Positions 1-30,145 of a stretch of 64,000 nt of DNA are shown in pieces. Below the pieces are notes generated by a model, which did not search any database, had not been told where the DNA came from, and saw only the letters and a program-made list of their open reading frames with translations. Both the position numbers and the translations under genes were made by a program. Positions within the stretch are counted from its first letter, which is position 1. Every line of letters begins with the position of its first letter. This DNA is from Chromobotia macracanthus (lineage: Eukaryota > Chordata > Actinopteri > Cypriniformes > Botiidae), in the NCBI GenBank assembly GCA_036877525.1, contig JAZGTH010000072.1:2976001-3040000 (forward strand), given 5' to 3'.

Positions 1-557
1 AGATCCTGGCAGGATATTTACCCAAAAGCCTCATTGTTCTCTATTTACATAAATTACGTTGAACCTGCAACACAACGTCTGTGATAACATACATTTGCGA
101 GACAGTGAGCATTGATTGTGAGCGTAAAGGCCTCGATTTGTACGGGTGTATTACTTGTACAACTGAAGCCCTGAGACACATCAATGCGTCTTTTAATAGT
201 TTAATTATGCAATATATATTACTGAACTAAAAAGTAGCTTTACCAAACAAGAGTACCAGACTTCTCTTTTTTATCCTGTATGCTTGCATACATACACATG
301 TATGTAAAATTGCATGTATATATATATTTGTTTTCCCCACACATGGCACAAGCAATGCATGTCCCTTGCCCCCAACCCCACATCACAAACATGCCCACCC
401 TCCCAGTTTATCTTATATATCATTTTAATACTTGATGTAGCACTCACACTCAGCAGAAACAAATATAATACTAAAGTGAAATCTCCACATACAAAAGCCC
501 TCCCTGAGGGGCCACCAATGGGCGGTGCCACTAGTGGGCGGAGCCACCGTGGTGCAA
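1..557 (-). other. mef2c: mef2c 3' untranslated region (partial)
   Basis: The sequence downstream of the mef2c stop codon is AT-rich with long ATATAT tracts. I saw no clear AATAAA followed by a GU-rich element on the minus strand, so the 3' end probably lies beyond the left edge of the window. ORFs here are chance or shadow frames. Confidence 0.6.
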
Positions 558-19147
<18,590 letters not shown>

Positions 19148-19282
19148 TTTATAGATCTGGTATTCCTTCCTATTTCAAAAGTACTGTTCGCTTGACTCCT
19201 TCCTCTCTCTCTTTCTCCGATCCTCAATGCAGTCTGTCCTCTGTTCTTGTTCCTCTTATTTCAAAGACTCCGGCATTCGTTC
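19148..19282 (-). other. mef2c: mef2c 5' UTR part of the first coding exon, with a short uORF
   Basis: Upstream of the mef2c ATG the minus strand has a strong acceptor at 19285-19283: a pyrimidine-rich tract ending GTCTGTTCAG, followed by GAACGAATGCC. This gives a 135-nt 5' UTR segment. It contains one upstream ATG (19276-19274) opening a 6-codon uORF, MPESLK and stop, which closes well before the main start. The splice site is inferred from sequence only. Confidence 0.6.
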
Positions 19283-20404
19283 CTGAACAGACAAGACACA
19301 CAGAAAAACACAGATTTTATCAGCCAAATGTGTGATATCACTCAGCAGCTGAATGTGGTAAAAACAAGAAGCTTTTGATTAGCAGTGAACTAAATCAAGA
19401 CCTACTGGAAAACATAACAGATTTCACAATGCTACAAAATTGTTTTCTTAATCTGCATTTTTGTCATGTTTCTAGTAGTAATACCACTAAACATGGTAAA
19501 TGTGCTGAAGAAGATATTAAGACATGTTTTAAAAAATACTTCTTGAAGTTTTTTTACTGTATTGGACGATTGGAAGATTGTTTCTTTCTTGCTTTAAGTA
19601 TAAACCTCTCTAAATTGTTTGAGTATTGATTTAAAGTGAGCTGTATATATATATATGTATAATCTATACATTATACATATAGATATAATATGGCAGAACT
19701 TATCTCACTAGTGGCACCAAATGGAACTGCAATCACCTTAAGTAACAACAACATCAGCCAACCAATAAAACAAGGGTAAGAGTTTTGGAAGGGGATATTT
19801 GTTTGTCTGACCAATGGTGGCAGACAGAGGGAGTATTTCAAACTGGTTTAAAACAATCATTATTTTGGTTTTATAAGTCTGATCACTTAGAAAATAACTG
19901 CTCTGCATCTTCACAGTAATAGCTGTGGCCCTCTGGCCCTGGCCCTCAGCTGAACACCAGAGCAACTTGCATAAGAGGAAATAAAACCCGAGATCAACCC
20001 ACAATGCAAATGAGAGAAAGCAAAGGGCTCCAGGGAACAGCGGTGAAACATTCAAACTCACAATGAAAGAGACAGAACACACAGAACAGCAAACAAACAC
20101 ATTTAGGGTCAAATCCACTGCTTTGCTTCTGCTTTGGCGTGGTCAACAGCCTGGCGATGCGTGACCTTTTGATTGCGCTTCATGTCGAGTGATAAAAGCC
20201 AGTGAGATGTGAAGGGTTTATGAAGAAGAGATGGAAAGAACAGATGACACATCAGACGAGGAAGTCGCAGGAATGTTGTGACAGCTTTTCATTTGAATTT
20301 GAAAAGCACACCAAATGATAAAAGCATTGACTTGGCTTTGCTGACGACAAGAGAGTTTGCCAAAAAAAGGAAACTTGCACTTAATCTAAATCGGTAGCAG
20401 TTTA

Positions 20405-20703
20405 CCCAGCTAACAAACGTTTGTAAGGGAAACGTTTGTAAGAACGTTTCCCTAACATTTCTCTTAAGAAACAAAACTGTTCAACTGTTTAAATGTTATT
20501 TAAATGTTCAAAACATCCAGTTTTTTAGAGGCTTTATTAACATTATTGCTTGATTATATTATATTTTATGTTATTATATAATATATATATATATATATAG
20601 TTAAAAATGTTCTACTAATGTTACTGCAAAAGAGTGTTTTTATAACGTTGAAAACTTTTACAGAACGTTAGCCAACATTCTTAGAACATTCCCTGTTAGC
20701 TGG
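20405..20703 (+). mobile_element. Repeat family A, near-full copy
   Basis: Ends CCCAGCTAACAAACGTTTGT and CATTCCCTGTTAGCTGG. It has a local duplication of GTAAGGGAAACGTTTGTAAG at the left end and a TA run inside. Confidence 0.7.
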
Positions 20704-22979
20704 CTGGGTTCTTTCCACATGAGAAGCAGCAAATTAGAACCACACAGAGTTTAATAACTGAGTTAGCGCCAAAACAACAGTTACAACCTTTTATATGTAC
20801 AGGATCTCCACGTTACCTCCAGCACGTGCAGCAACACATTACATAAGTGTAAGCCGTTCAGGACATGTAATCCATTAAACCAGAGTTACTTCTCTTTAGC
20901 CACTCGCCTGATGATGTCCACCTCACTCATCTCAAACTAACCAATCACTCTGGTTATGTGTCGCGGCTTTGTTTCGAGATTAGCCGCTCAGGCAGAAGTT
21001 ATTCAAGGACATCGTTCACATGCTGTGGGGTGGAAACATCTTCTACAATCTTCCACAAAAACTATGACATATTTTATATATAATTAAATATTCAAATATG
21101 CTGTACATGTGGAGTTCTTTCTGTGCATCTGTTCTGTACGGCTGTAGAATTGTCTTTCATGAGCAGTTTTCACAAGGGAGTTGCCAGGTATGATCAGTGA
21201 AACATTGAAACCACACTCAGAAAAGCCCACAGGAGCTGGACATGCAGAGGCAAAATGGCTCAGAGGTCAGAGATGCTGGCGTGTTTACCCATGTGACGGA
21301 AAGATAAAGAGAGAGAGACACAGACGGGGGAGGAGCTGTGGGAGGGGGATGAGTGCCAAGAAACCAAGAGCAGAGATCTCCAGAGAGTAATGTGCGACAT
21401 TAAGCCACTTTGTTAATCTGCCTCGCTGCCTTTTCCTGGGGTAACAGGAGGGGACAGATATCTCCTCGCCCTGTGACGAGCGGCATGGTGCCACCGAAAT
21501 AAAACAGCGCTGAGATAACACCTAGATATGGCTGAAACTGTCTCCTGAGGGGCCATTAGACCCCGGACAACTTCCAGAGATGTGTAGCAGGGGATCTCCT
21601 ACTGTAGCAACACTTTACAAATTAGCTCTGGTGAAGAATAACCAGAGAGTGAAAATTTTGCTTTCACCTGAAGAAATTAGCAAAGAGATTATGGACAAAC
21701 CAACTCCAACAGTCAATGAAGTTATCAAAAAACTGTTAGGTTAACTCACACATTCAGCTCCATGGCATTTAAGCTGTTGATTACCACTAATGTATTAAAA
21801 ACAAACACTTTTACATTCTCTTCACAATGCTTAGGCCATTTTTGGTGGGTGATTTGAGCAGTTGCCATGGTGTTGCTATGCAGACTTCTGAGTTAGCACA
21901 TTGCCGTGTTGTTTTTAGAAGGTCTCTGTGATATTCTGCTCTCTAGATATGGCTTGGCTACTTCTTCCAAAGAAGGTCTTTTTTAATCGTCTGCCAGGAA
22001 AAAAAAACCATTTGATCCTTTAGAAATGTCATTTCTAATTTTAAATATCAAAACAAACCAAAATATTTGCAAAACTCCTGACCTGCCTTAGCAAGCATCA
22101 TTATTAAAATGACAACAAAGATTATGAACAGGCTGTGGCGAAACTTGGCAAACGTCACACAACACAATTAAGATTGGAGCCTGTACAACTTCATTATCAC
22201 TATCTCTCAGGGCATCTGAAACAATGAACCGTGCCAGGCAACTGAGTAACTTGTCAAAGCAAGTCAGAGCAGATCCTCCGAGCTCTTAGCAGACCCCAGA
22301 GGTGTCAGACGACTGACTCCAACAAAGAAGGAAGCGACTCTTCGCAAACAACACCCAACAGCTTACACAGATGGACATAATGACAGGAAATCTTTGCAGA
22401 CGGTCTCATGGAAGGAAGTGACATCTCATGGTGAACACAATAAATGATGCCTTTTCCTATAAACCGCTCCTTGATACAAAGAATGGGAAGTACCAACAAA
22501 TCTTGTCATTCTGGTGGACCTGATGAGTTCTGTGATAAAATGACAACAAGGCACCAAATAACCATCATGCATTGCAGCTTCGGACTGGATAATATAAACT
22601 TTCATAAAGGAAATCTGCAGTGTGACTTCATAGCTGAATGTGCCCACGTGTAAATGTGTAATGATCTTATCTAAGCAAACTTTAATACTTCAGATTAAGG
22701 GTTTCTCAAACACTGAGTAGAAGCCATATTAGATGCTTGCCTTAGCAAGTACCACGAACAGAGTACAGTGCTAGCTTTAAACTTAATTATTATATTTACA
22801 GTGCATATATATTACACATAATATATACATATACATTTGTTTATATTATATAATATCTAAGTCTGAAGTGATGATTAACTGTAAAAATATATCACTGTGA
22901 ATTTAAATGTTAGGTGCGATTATTCGTGATTAATTACAAAAAAACATGCAATTAATTGGTACATTTTTTAAATCAATTG

Positions 22980-22982
<3 letters not shown>

Positions 22983-23041
<59 letters not shown>
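22983..23041. repeat. (TA)n microsatellite
   Basis: About 30 TA units without interruption. Confidence 0.9.
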
Positions 23042-23045
<4 letters not shown>

Positions 23046-23815
23046 TTATTGAATATATGTGTGTGCGTATATAAGTTATATGTAATATAATTAATATGCA
23101 CCAATTTACTATTATGTGACCAAACAACTGTCACTTAAAACCCTGCAGCCTTCAAATAAGTATTCAAAATGTTGGAGAACATAAGTTCTGCCAGATTCTC
23201 CTCAGCTGGAGCTCATGGAGAAGATTCTACAGCTCATCTCTTTGGTGTCTATCAAGGGAGCGCCATGGCTCAGAGTAGTGTCAGTCAGGAGACCGGAATC
23301 AGTCAGAGCTGAAATGAGGACGAGTGACACTCCACCCACCCATACGGCTCGCCTCACAACTTCTCAAGGACAAAGAGGAGAAAGCGACCGTCTCTCTCTC
23401 TCAATGAGAGCACATAAGCTGTGGAGGTTAGTGGTACCACTGAATGAGACCAGCTCCCAGACGCCTGTTACATACCCATATCCTACACCTCAGGTTCCTC
23501 ACAATGCGCTAGGAAGAGCCATGGGCCATCTGAAGATAGCCTTATGCTGTCTGCTTATGCGCAGCATTTGAGCTTTGGCTCTGTTTAAATCTTTTTCTTA
23601 AACCGTATTTTGGTCTCGTTTTCCAATTAAAATATCTAAACCTCCATAAAATAAAATGAATTTATTTACGAAACAAAACGGTGTAAGATTTTAACTTCTT
23701 TATTTTAACTGTAAGATTTTACACTTCTTTATATAATGACACATTTTGGCGCATTGCTCAGAGTTTATTTGCATGGCTTCCTTTGCAGTAGATGTGTGTC
23801 TAGCAGCTGCGTTCT

Positions 23816-23817
<2 letters not shown>

Positions 23818-23852
<35 letters not shown>
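23818..23852. repeat. (TG)n microsatellite
   Basis: About 17 TG units; able to form Z-DNA in principle. Confidence 0.9.
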
Positions 23853-23856
<4 letters not shown>

Positions 23857-24312
23857 CACTAACCGATACCCACAGTCAACTGAAACTGTGGCTGTCCACC
23901 GCCACATGCTAAGATATCACTTCTGTTTCCTCCTTCAGTTTTGGAAATGCATTCAAATGATGTCATTAAAGAATGCTGCTATGACTTTCAGCTGCTAAAA
24001 AATATAAATGTTAAAAACTGAACGACCCTTTGGACTGTTACAGGAGACATGACACTGGCACATCTAGGGTCAGTTACGCATATTAGTCATAATTCACAAA
24101 TATTTGACCATAGAATGCTATGGTATAAAATGTAACTTACATAACACTTTGTACCATTAATAAAATGTATACTGATGACTTAATATATAATGTAATATTT
24201 AATCTTTATGATTTATTTTATTGGTCTTGCTAAACATACATAAGAGTAAAAACAAGAAAAAGTACAAACAAGACTTGGATCCACTATTGTCACCCTTAAG
24301 TGTTTTTATCAG

Positions 24313-24464
24313 ACTGCCCGATGTGAAGAACAGATTTTGCCAGCTGGTTGGCTTGGACATCAGAGCAGGTCTGGTGGTGAAGGCTGCGCTCACTGCTCTC
24401 AGCTCTCCGGGCCGCTGGCAGCAGGTGTACGGGATGCTGGGCGGGTTGCACTCACACACAGCAG
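24313..24464 (+). other. Unrecognised exon-like ORF on the strand opposite mef2c
   Basis: A plus-strand block of 152 nt sits between acceptor-like TTTTTATCAG and a consensus donor, CAG followed by GTAAGTGAC. It is open in one frame with a protein-like composition: LPDVKNRFCQLVGLDIRAGL, then KAALTALSSPGRWQQVYGML. GC content is higher than its flanks. It lies within the mef2c 5' intron region on the opposite strand. I do not recognise the family. It may be a relic exon, an antisense transcript exon, or chance. Confidence 0.3.
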
Positions 24465-24701
24465 GTAAGTGACCCAAAGAAACCAGCCGACCGTTTCCAC
24501 ATCAATCTCTAATCCAGCAATCTCTTTCCTATCTCTTTTCTCACCAGTCCATTTGATGGGTCCCGAATGGATGAGTCATTTGAAATAGACTATTTTCTGA
24601 TGGATTTTGATGGGCATTCTACAGACCTGAAAAGCTCTCATGTCAGAACCATAACCTAGTGGTGAGAGGTCCAGACATTAGATGTAGGTGACAAAGGTAT
24701 A

Positions 24702-24832
24702 CCCAGCTAACAATATTAGGTTGTAAGAATGTTTCCCTACCATTTCCATTAAGTAACAAAAACATTAAAACTGTTCTAGAAACATTCAAAACGTCCAATT
24801 GTTTAGACGTTGCATTAATGTTATTGCTTGGT
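24702..24832 (+). mobile_element. Repeat family A, left half
   Basis: CCCAGCTAACAATATTAGGT to TTATTGCTTGGT, then abruptly unrelated sequence. Confidence 0.65.
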
Positions 24833-26190
24833 AAGAAGCCTAAACATTTTGTCTCAGCTCATATGTTTATCTCTCCCAGTCTCTGCACCATAAGAACTGG
24901 ATTTGATCTAGCAGTGCTGGCCTGGAGATCGGGATGTGGGTGTTTACAGCAACATGGGAAAGATCTCATTGGGAGGAAGTGATGTGAAAACTCTGGAGCA
25001 CTGCAAACCAAACCAGGATGGCGGCGGGTCTTCGACTCTACTGCCCCCACAAACTCCCCCTCGCAGACTTCCTCTTCCAAATACACAGCCCGCGTAAACT
25101 GAGCAGAACCAAAAATAAAATGATGAACTTTTTACCTCAAACAACTAAAGCTGTGGCTGAACTTGACAGCTCATCAGAACTGAGGTGTCTTGGTTTACAT
25201 TACAAGAAACAAAATCAGAGCTGCAGTGGGAATTCTTTTCATATACGACCTCAAAAGACACGTGTCATATTTGTATTTTTACCAAAACTCTCGACACACA
25301 GCGCGTTTGATGACTTGAAACAGAGCGGGGACGACTCCAAAAAGAAAATGAAGAAAAAGACACACAAAACGTGACTGTCTGGACCTCTGCTTGATCAGCT
25401 GGACTTCTGTAGACACCTCACGAGGTCAAGAGTGTCCAGTTCTGCTATGGGAGACACCTTTCACATTCTTTGAAATCGTCAGCTGAGTTCTCAAATGCTA
25501 ACAAACTACTGAAACAGCACAGATATGCTGAAACCGTACACAGGAGATGGACGGAGGGAACCATGGGACAATTAAGTTCTGACTATCCTGATAGGAATAA
25601 TCTGACAGGATTCCTGTGTCGTGGAGGACGGAATTTCACGGTTACCTCACGGTTACCTCAAAGCTAATAAGTCAGATCTGGAATACTTGAACTAACCTCA
25701 CATCAAACTATGAACACATGCTCCACCAAAAATATCCCCTTGCTCACACGCCGAATGGGGGGTTTCTAATTCAGTGTTTTCTGGTTAACTCTATATGCGG
25801 CTGGTCATACAAAGAGCTCTCTGTGCAAAGCCTTCTCACTGGAGGATGCAACATAATGAACTGAGTATTTTACACTAGTGACAATAACATTACATTGTCA
25901 CAACATTACAAACAACAGATTACATGTCAGGGGAAAATATCAGACTTTCGGGCAAAGATTGAGTCATAAATGCTTTGAGAGCAAAATCAGCACAGCTCAG
26001 ACCAGCACAGCTCAGGTTACACTCAGAAATTAGGCTGAACATACATAGTGCCAACATTAATAAACAGACACAGTTTATTTCTGTTGTAACAATAGTTCAT
26101 AAACCATTGTTCCAATACTACTGTTCCAATAGATATTCAAACAAATGCCTAACACTTACGTAAGGAAACCAAAGTATATACAGACAATAA

Positions 26191-26524
26191 CCCACATAAC
26201 AATGTTGGGCTGTAAGAATGTTTCTCTAACATTTCTATTAAGTTACAAAAATGTTAAAAATGTTATTGTGTGAAAGTATTCAAAACATCTAATTTTGTAG
26301 ACATTGTATTAACATTATTGTTAACATTATTTGTTATAAGAACATTATTTAAACTTTTATTCTGTAACATTTTAAAACGTTCCACTAACAGCTTAAAAAT
26401 AACACTTTTGATTTATGATATATGTTGTTAAAAAGTGTCCTACTCATGTGACCATTTTTTGATAACTTTGAGAGAGCTTTTACAGAATGTTAGCCAGCGT
26501 TCTGAGAACGTTCCCTGTTAGCTG
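26191..26524 (+). mobile_element. Repeat family A, full copy
   Basis: Starts CCCACATAACAATGTTGGGC and ends GAGAACGTTCCCTGTTAGCTG. Confidence 0.7.
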
Positions 26525-27155
26525 AAAAAGAGTTTTTGTTCAGAAGATACGATCAGCATAGCTGTCTCTTCAGAGACCGATGATGGCAACATCTGCGGTT
26601 TTGCAGCATTTTACTCAGTGGCTAATGAAGAAAACCAAAGATAGGGCCATGAAGGTCTGACCAGCACTGAGACCACCCAGCAGGAGATCCTATACCCTGC
26701 CTTACATACTCACTGCAGTCATCCAAATATACGTCTGCCCAGCATTCGCTCGAACTACCACAATTACAACTTTACCATATCAAAACCTTTAATATGACAA
26801 ACTGACTTCTTGCTCTTAAAAGCACGATCAGCTGCGAGAACCAGCAGCCTTCTCAAAACATTTAAAATAATGACGATTAGCTTCTCTCTGCTGCTCTTTC
26901 AGACAAAATAAACAGTTTCACTGAGACAAGCCTAAAATAAGCATCACAGACCAAATTGATGAACTTTTTACTGTGAAGTGACTTCCTGTGCAGCTTGTAT
27001 ATGTGAAGGAAAACACATTCACTGATGTTGTCCTAATTAATGGATGTTGTCATAATTCACTGCTAACGCATACGACCGCACAGCAGGTTTATTGTTTCCT
27101 AGCGGCAGTAAACGGCTGAAGTGTGTCATACCTTAAGAGACACACGGCAGAGTCT

Positions 27156-27479
27156 CCCTAGCTAACATGGAACGTTCTCCGAACATTAGCTAACCTTCTC
27201 TAAAAGCCGTCTCAAACTTATCACAAACATTCTTGTAGTAACCTTAGTAGAACTGTTTTTAATGTTACATGTCATATATCAAAAACGTTATTCCTAAGTG
27301 GTTAGTAGAACTTGTTACAGAACTTAAAAATGTTTGAAAAACGTTCGTTTAACCAAGCCATAACGTTAATAAACCATCTCAAAAGCTGGATGGTTGGAAC
27401 GTTCCTAGAACTTTCAAAATAACATTTTGAACATTTTTCTTGCTTAATGGAAACATTAGGGAAACGCTCTTCGCTGGGT
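27156..27479 (-). mobile_element. Repeat family A, full copy near the mef2c promoter
   Basis: Reverse orientation, CCCTAGCTAACATGGAACGT to GGGAAACGCTCTTCGCTGGG. It lies about 750 bp from the CpG-rich block. Confidence 0.65.
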
Positions 27480-27810
27480 CTGTGCATGGCACACATTTCC
27501 TGTGTTAGTCAATTTTGATGTTGTGTTTTGACAAGTACATCACCTCCACTTAAACCTGCATAATTCGTATTAAAGAATTAACATTAACACATTAACATTA
27601 AAGACATTAACATTTTAATAGCCAGTCTTTCCAGGTCCAGGGTGCTGTTGTCCTACACTATCTGCGTTTGTATGTACAGGACATTTACTACTAAAAGACT
27701 GCATCGAAAAAAAGGACGTAATGAATGTTATTAAGTATAGGGAAGCGTCCTGGACTTTCCCAGCAGATCATATTTTACCCTTTGGTCATTATATTGTAAG
27801 AGCTTCAGCG

Positions 27811-27901
27811 GAGAGTTCATCTCTTCTAAATGAACTCTCTTGAAACGAATGGCGTATCGCACAGGGAAACTGTGGGTTCACTGTAAAGCCATTCGTTTCA
27901 A
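27811..27901. other. Two adjacent perfect hairpins near the putative mef2c promoter
   Basis: First stem: GAGAGTTCAT (27811-27820) with ATGAACTCTC (27830-27839), 9-nt loop. Second stem: TTGAAACGAATGGC (27840-27853) with GCCATTCGTTTCAA (27888-27901), 34-nt loop. Both are perfect and directly adjoining. They lie about 330 bp from the candidate donor at 28226, within the inferred 5' intron of mef2c. They may be a structured element or a relic of a small transposon. Confidence 0.5.
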
Positions 27902-28226
27902 TGGACGCTGCTGTTTAAATGAACTTGTTTATAGCTCTCAAATTAACCCAGCAGGGTATAAATAGCAATGCTTTGACCATAATTACACCAGTTACAAATG
28001 CTCGCTTGCTTGCTTAGTGTCTAACCTCAACCACACTAGCAAGACAACATTTAAAGAGTTTAAAAAATGAACAAAAACATGCAAACACCAAAACAGCTTA
28101 TAAGAACTCATGCACAACACTACCAATGAGACATGTCAGCTTTGTATTAGAGAATGCAATAGACGTGCGTCTTTCAAAGTAAGTATAAATGGATATAAAG
28201 CATAAAACCGTGGCAGTCCAACTTAC

Positions 28227-28700
28227 TTCGTTATGCATAAGTGTCTCTCTTTCACAGCCTTCATGCATCGGGGTTAAACGTCAGATTTGGGTCCACCTGG
28301 ATGCGCAACGCACACGTCCAGAACTTCTCACGCGTTCTCCAAATCCAGAAGCCCGTCGACGCGCCTCAGTGCGCGTCAGTGTGAGGAGGAGCGCAGAAAA
28401 CGCGTCGGGTTTGACGCATGGAGAAAGGAAACGACTGCGCTGGGATCAGCCCGGTTCTTGTAATGGACAGATGGGTGATGTCCGAGGTCTCCTCCAATTC
28501 ACGGGCACGATTTGCAGTGCGTTTGTTCGTCATGGAGGAGAGACACCGGTTCTCTCTCTCTTTCTTTCTTTCTTTCTCTCTCTCTTTTTTCTGAAAGGGG
28601 CGGATCTAACGCGTACCGTAACGCGTCTACGCTGCGAGCGACGCGTCCAGCTTGAACGCGCGCGTCATCGGAAACCGTCGCGTGTTACAGATACAGATAC
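28227..28700 (-). other. mef2c: Candidate mef2c 5' noncoding exon 1 in a CpG-rich block
   Basis: This block is much richer in CpG than its surroundings and holds five ACGCGT sites. On the minus strand it ends with a consensus donor, CGAA followed by GTAAGTTGG (28226-28218). The upper boundary is a guess set about 30 nt below a TATA-like TATAAA on the minus strand (28732-28727). It lies about 9 kb upstream of the mef2c start codon, in the right direction for a 5' leader exon. A 178-codon plus-strand ORF across it looks like a CpG-island by-product. Confidence 0.5.
28551..28592. repeat. CT/CTTT tract inside the putative mef2c 5' exon
   Basis: Mixed TCTC and TTTC units within the CpG-rich block; on the minus strand it would be a purine-rich GA tract in a leader exon. 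Confidence 0.8.
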
Positions 28701-28726
28701 GCATCCTGAATTATTCCCAGCATGAC

Positions 28727-28732
28727 TTTATA
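28727..28732 (-). promoter_or_regulatory. TATA-like box at the edge of the putative mef2c CpG island
   Basis: The minus strand reads CATATAAAGTC here, directly upstream of the CpG-rich block and its donor at 28226. The spacing would allow a start site near 28.70 kb. This is inference from motif and position only. Confidence 0.35.
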
Positions 28733-29019
28733 TGTTGATTTTTGTCTTATATTAGGAAGGGAAAACTTATTTGAGTTGGCTAACTTATTGTTTTAGGTCA
28801 ATGACGTTTTTTGTTTTTATTTCCGGAACGCCTGAAAGCAGTTTTGAAGTCGTATTAAATCCATTACGTTATTATACTTACTTACTATGGAGAATGCACT
28901 TTACGAACTTTTTATTTATCTGTTGTTTGTCATTTAATAAATAGCATTCAGTTCTAAATAAACATGTTAAAACATTCATTTAATGACTTCAGTTTGAAAA
29001 GAAAATAAGTCCTTCTTAC

Positions 29020-29136
29020 CAAACACTTGCTCTCGACTTTCTGTTTCAACTTCTCCGTTTTCTCCTTCTGAATCTTCAATGTTTTTACGTCTCCATCAAA
29101 TGCGTTTCTGGGGAATCCAGGCCCTTCGTTTGGCAC
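29020..29136 (-). other. Exon-like 117-nt block, possible alternative mef2c 5' exon
   Basis: On the minus strand, acceptor-like CATATTAG at 29137 precedes 117 nt that are open in one frame (39 codons, VPNEGPGFPRNAFDGDVKTL, then a Lys/Glu-rich stretch). Donor GTAAGAAGG follows at 29019. It lies just upstream of the CpG block. It could be an alternative 5' noncoding exon of mef2c, or part of an N-terminally extended product. The peptide is not one I recognise, and the acceptor has only a modest pyrimidine tract. Confidence 0.35.
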
Positions 29137-29362
29137 CTAATATGAATAAATATTCATCAGATTATCGTATGAATATGTTTTCCGTCTGGGGGATAATTGG
29201 CAGACATCAAACATGCACATTGAAACGCATTAGTGAAGTTTAGAGAGTCGTGCTGTTTGGCGACTCATTACTGGAGACTAGTGGAGAGTCTGGGTATTAC
29301 ACCTCTACAACAGTGTTGAAGATTGGGGGTCTAAGTTCTCAGCTGGGACCAAATTTATGAAA

Positions 29363-29388
29363 AATAAGTTTAGTTTAGTTTAGTTTAG
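29363..29388. repeat. (TTTAG)n short tandem repeat
   Basis: Five TTTAG-type units next to the exon-like block at 29.0-29.1 kb. Confidence 0.8.
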
Positions 29389-29802
29389 TAGAATAGCCGT
29401 GAGTGTTTTATTACACACAGACAGTTGACAATTGTGTATCCTTCCAAAACTTTCTTTAACCCTGAAACTCACAAACTAACTTTGACCCTAACACGGGTCT
29501 TGTTTTTCAGTTATTTAAGATTTTTTTCGGAGCTGCCAAGCTCGGGCAGCACATTACATTTATTATTACTTTGCGTTGTGAAGTTTTTGCGGGATAATAA
29601 AGATTTTGGTTACGTTTCTGTATTACAGGACAGCCAGGACAGACAGTCTCAAGATTAAACATTTTCAAGCATAGATTTCCTCAAGTTGCATTTTAAAGTG
29701 AAGGAAATCTTTGCTTAACTTTGAACGTTGTTGGACAGTGTCTTACTGTATTAATGAATAAGGTTACAAGGAGAATGTTTGTAAAGAAATGAGAAGAACG
29801 AA

Positions 29803-29888
29803 GTTCTACTAACATCACTGCGAGAACGTTTTTCGGATAATGTTGAGAGAACTTTAGCCAATGTTTTGAGGACATTCCTTGTTGTTGA
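29803..29888 (+). mobile_element. Repeat family A, right-end fragment
   Basis: GTTCTACTAACATCACTGCG to ACATTCCTTGTTGTTGAGG, diverged. Confidence 0.5.
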
Positions 29889-30040
29889 GGAAGATATAAT
29901 GACAGATTTATATTGTAGTGGTAGTAATATGATATGAGTGTGCTGCGACATTGTCAACGACAATTCCCACAACAATGTATCAGCAGCCGGTAGCGTGCGG
30001 CCCTTTAAATGCCAAGGTCATGTGTTCCCGGAGAGCACAT

Positions 30041-30145
30041 CCCTAACTAACAGAGAATGTTCTGAGAACATTGGCTAATGTTCTCTAAAAGTTCTCTCAG
30101 AGTTATCCAGAAAACATTTTACAGTAACGTTGCTAAACTTTTATA
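30041..30145 (-). mobile_element. Repeat family A, fragment
   Basis: CCCTAACTAACAGAGAATGT to the TTTTACAGTAACGTTGCTAA block, then a TA run. Confidence 0.55.

Larger units (their letters stand above)
19283..28226 (-). other. mef2c: Putative mef2c 5' UTR intron
   Basis: Between the 5' UTR acceptor near 19283 and the candidate donor at 28226 I see repeats (MITE copies, TA and TG microsatellites), an exon-like plus-strand block at 24.3-24.5 kb, and a double hairpin at 27.81-27.90 kb. Other noncoding 5' exons could be present but cannot be recognised by sequence alone. Confidence 0.45.

Noticed and set aside
28189..28725. 178-residue plus-strand ORF
   Set aside because: Arg-rich composition follows CpG content. 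It has no family likeness and overlaps a better-supported promoter/leader exon on the minus strand.
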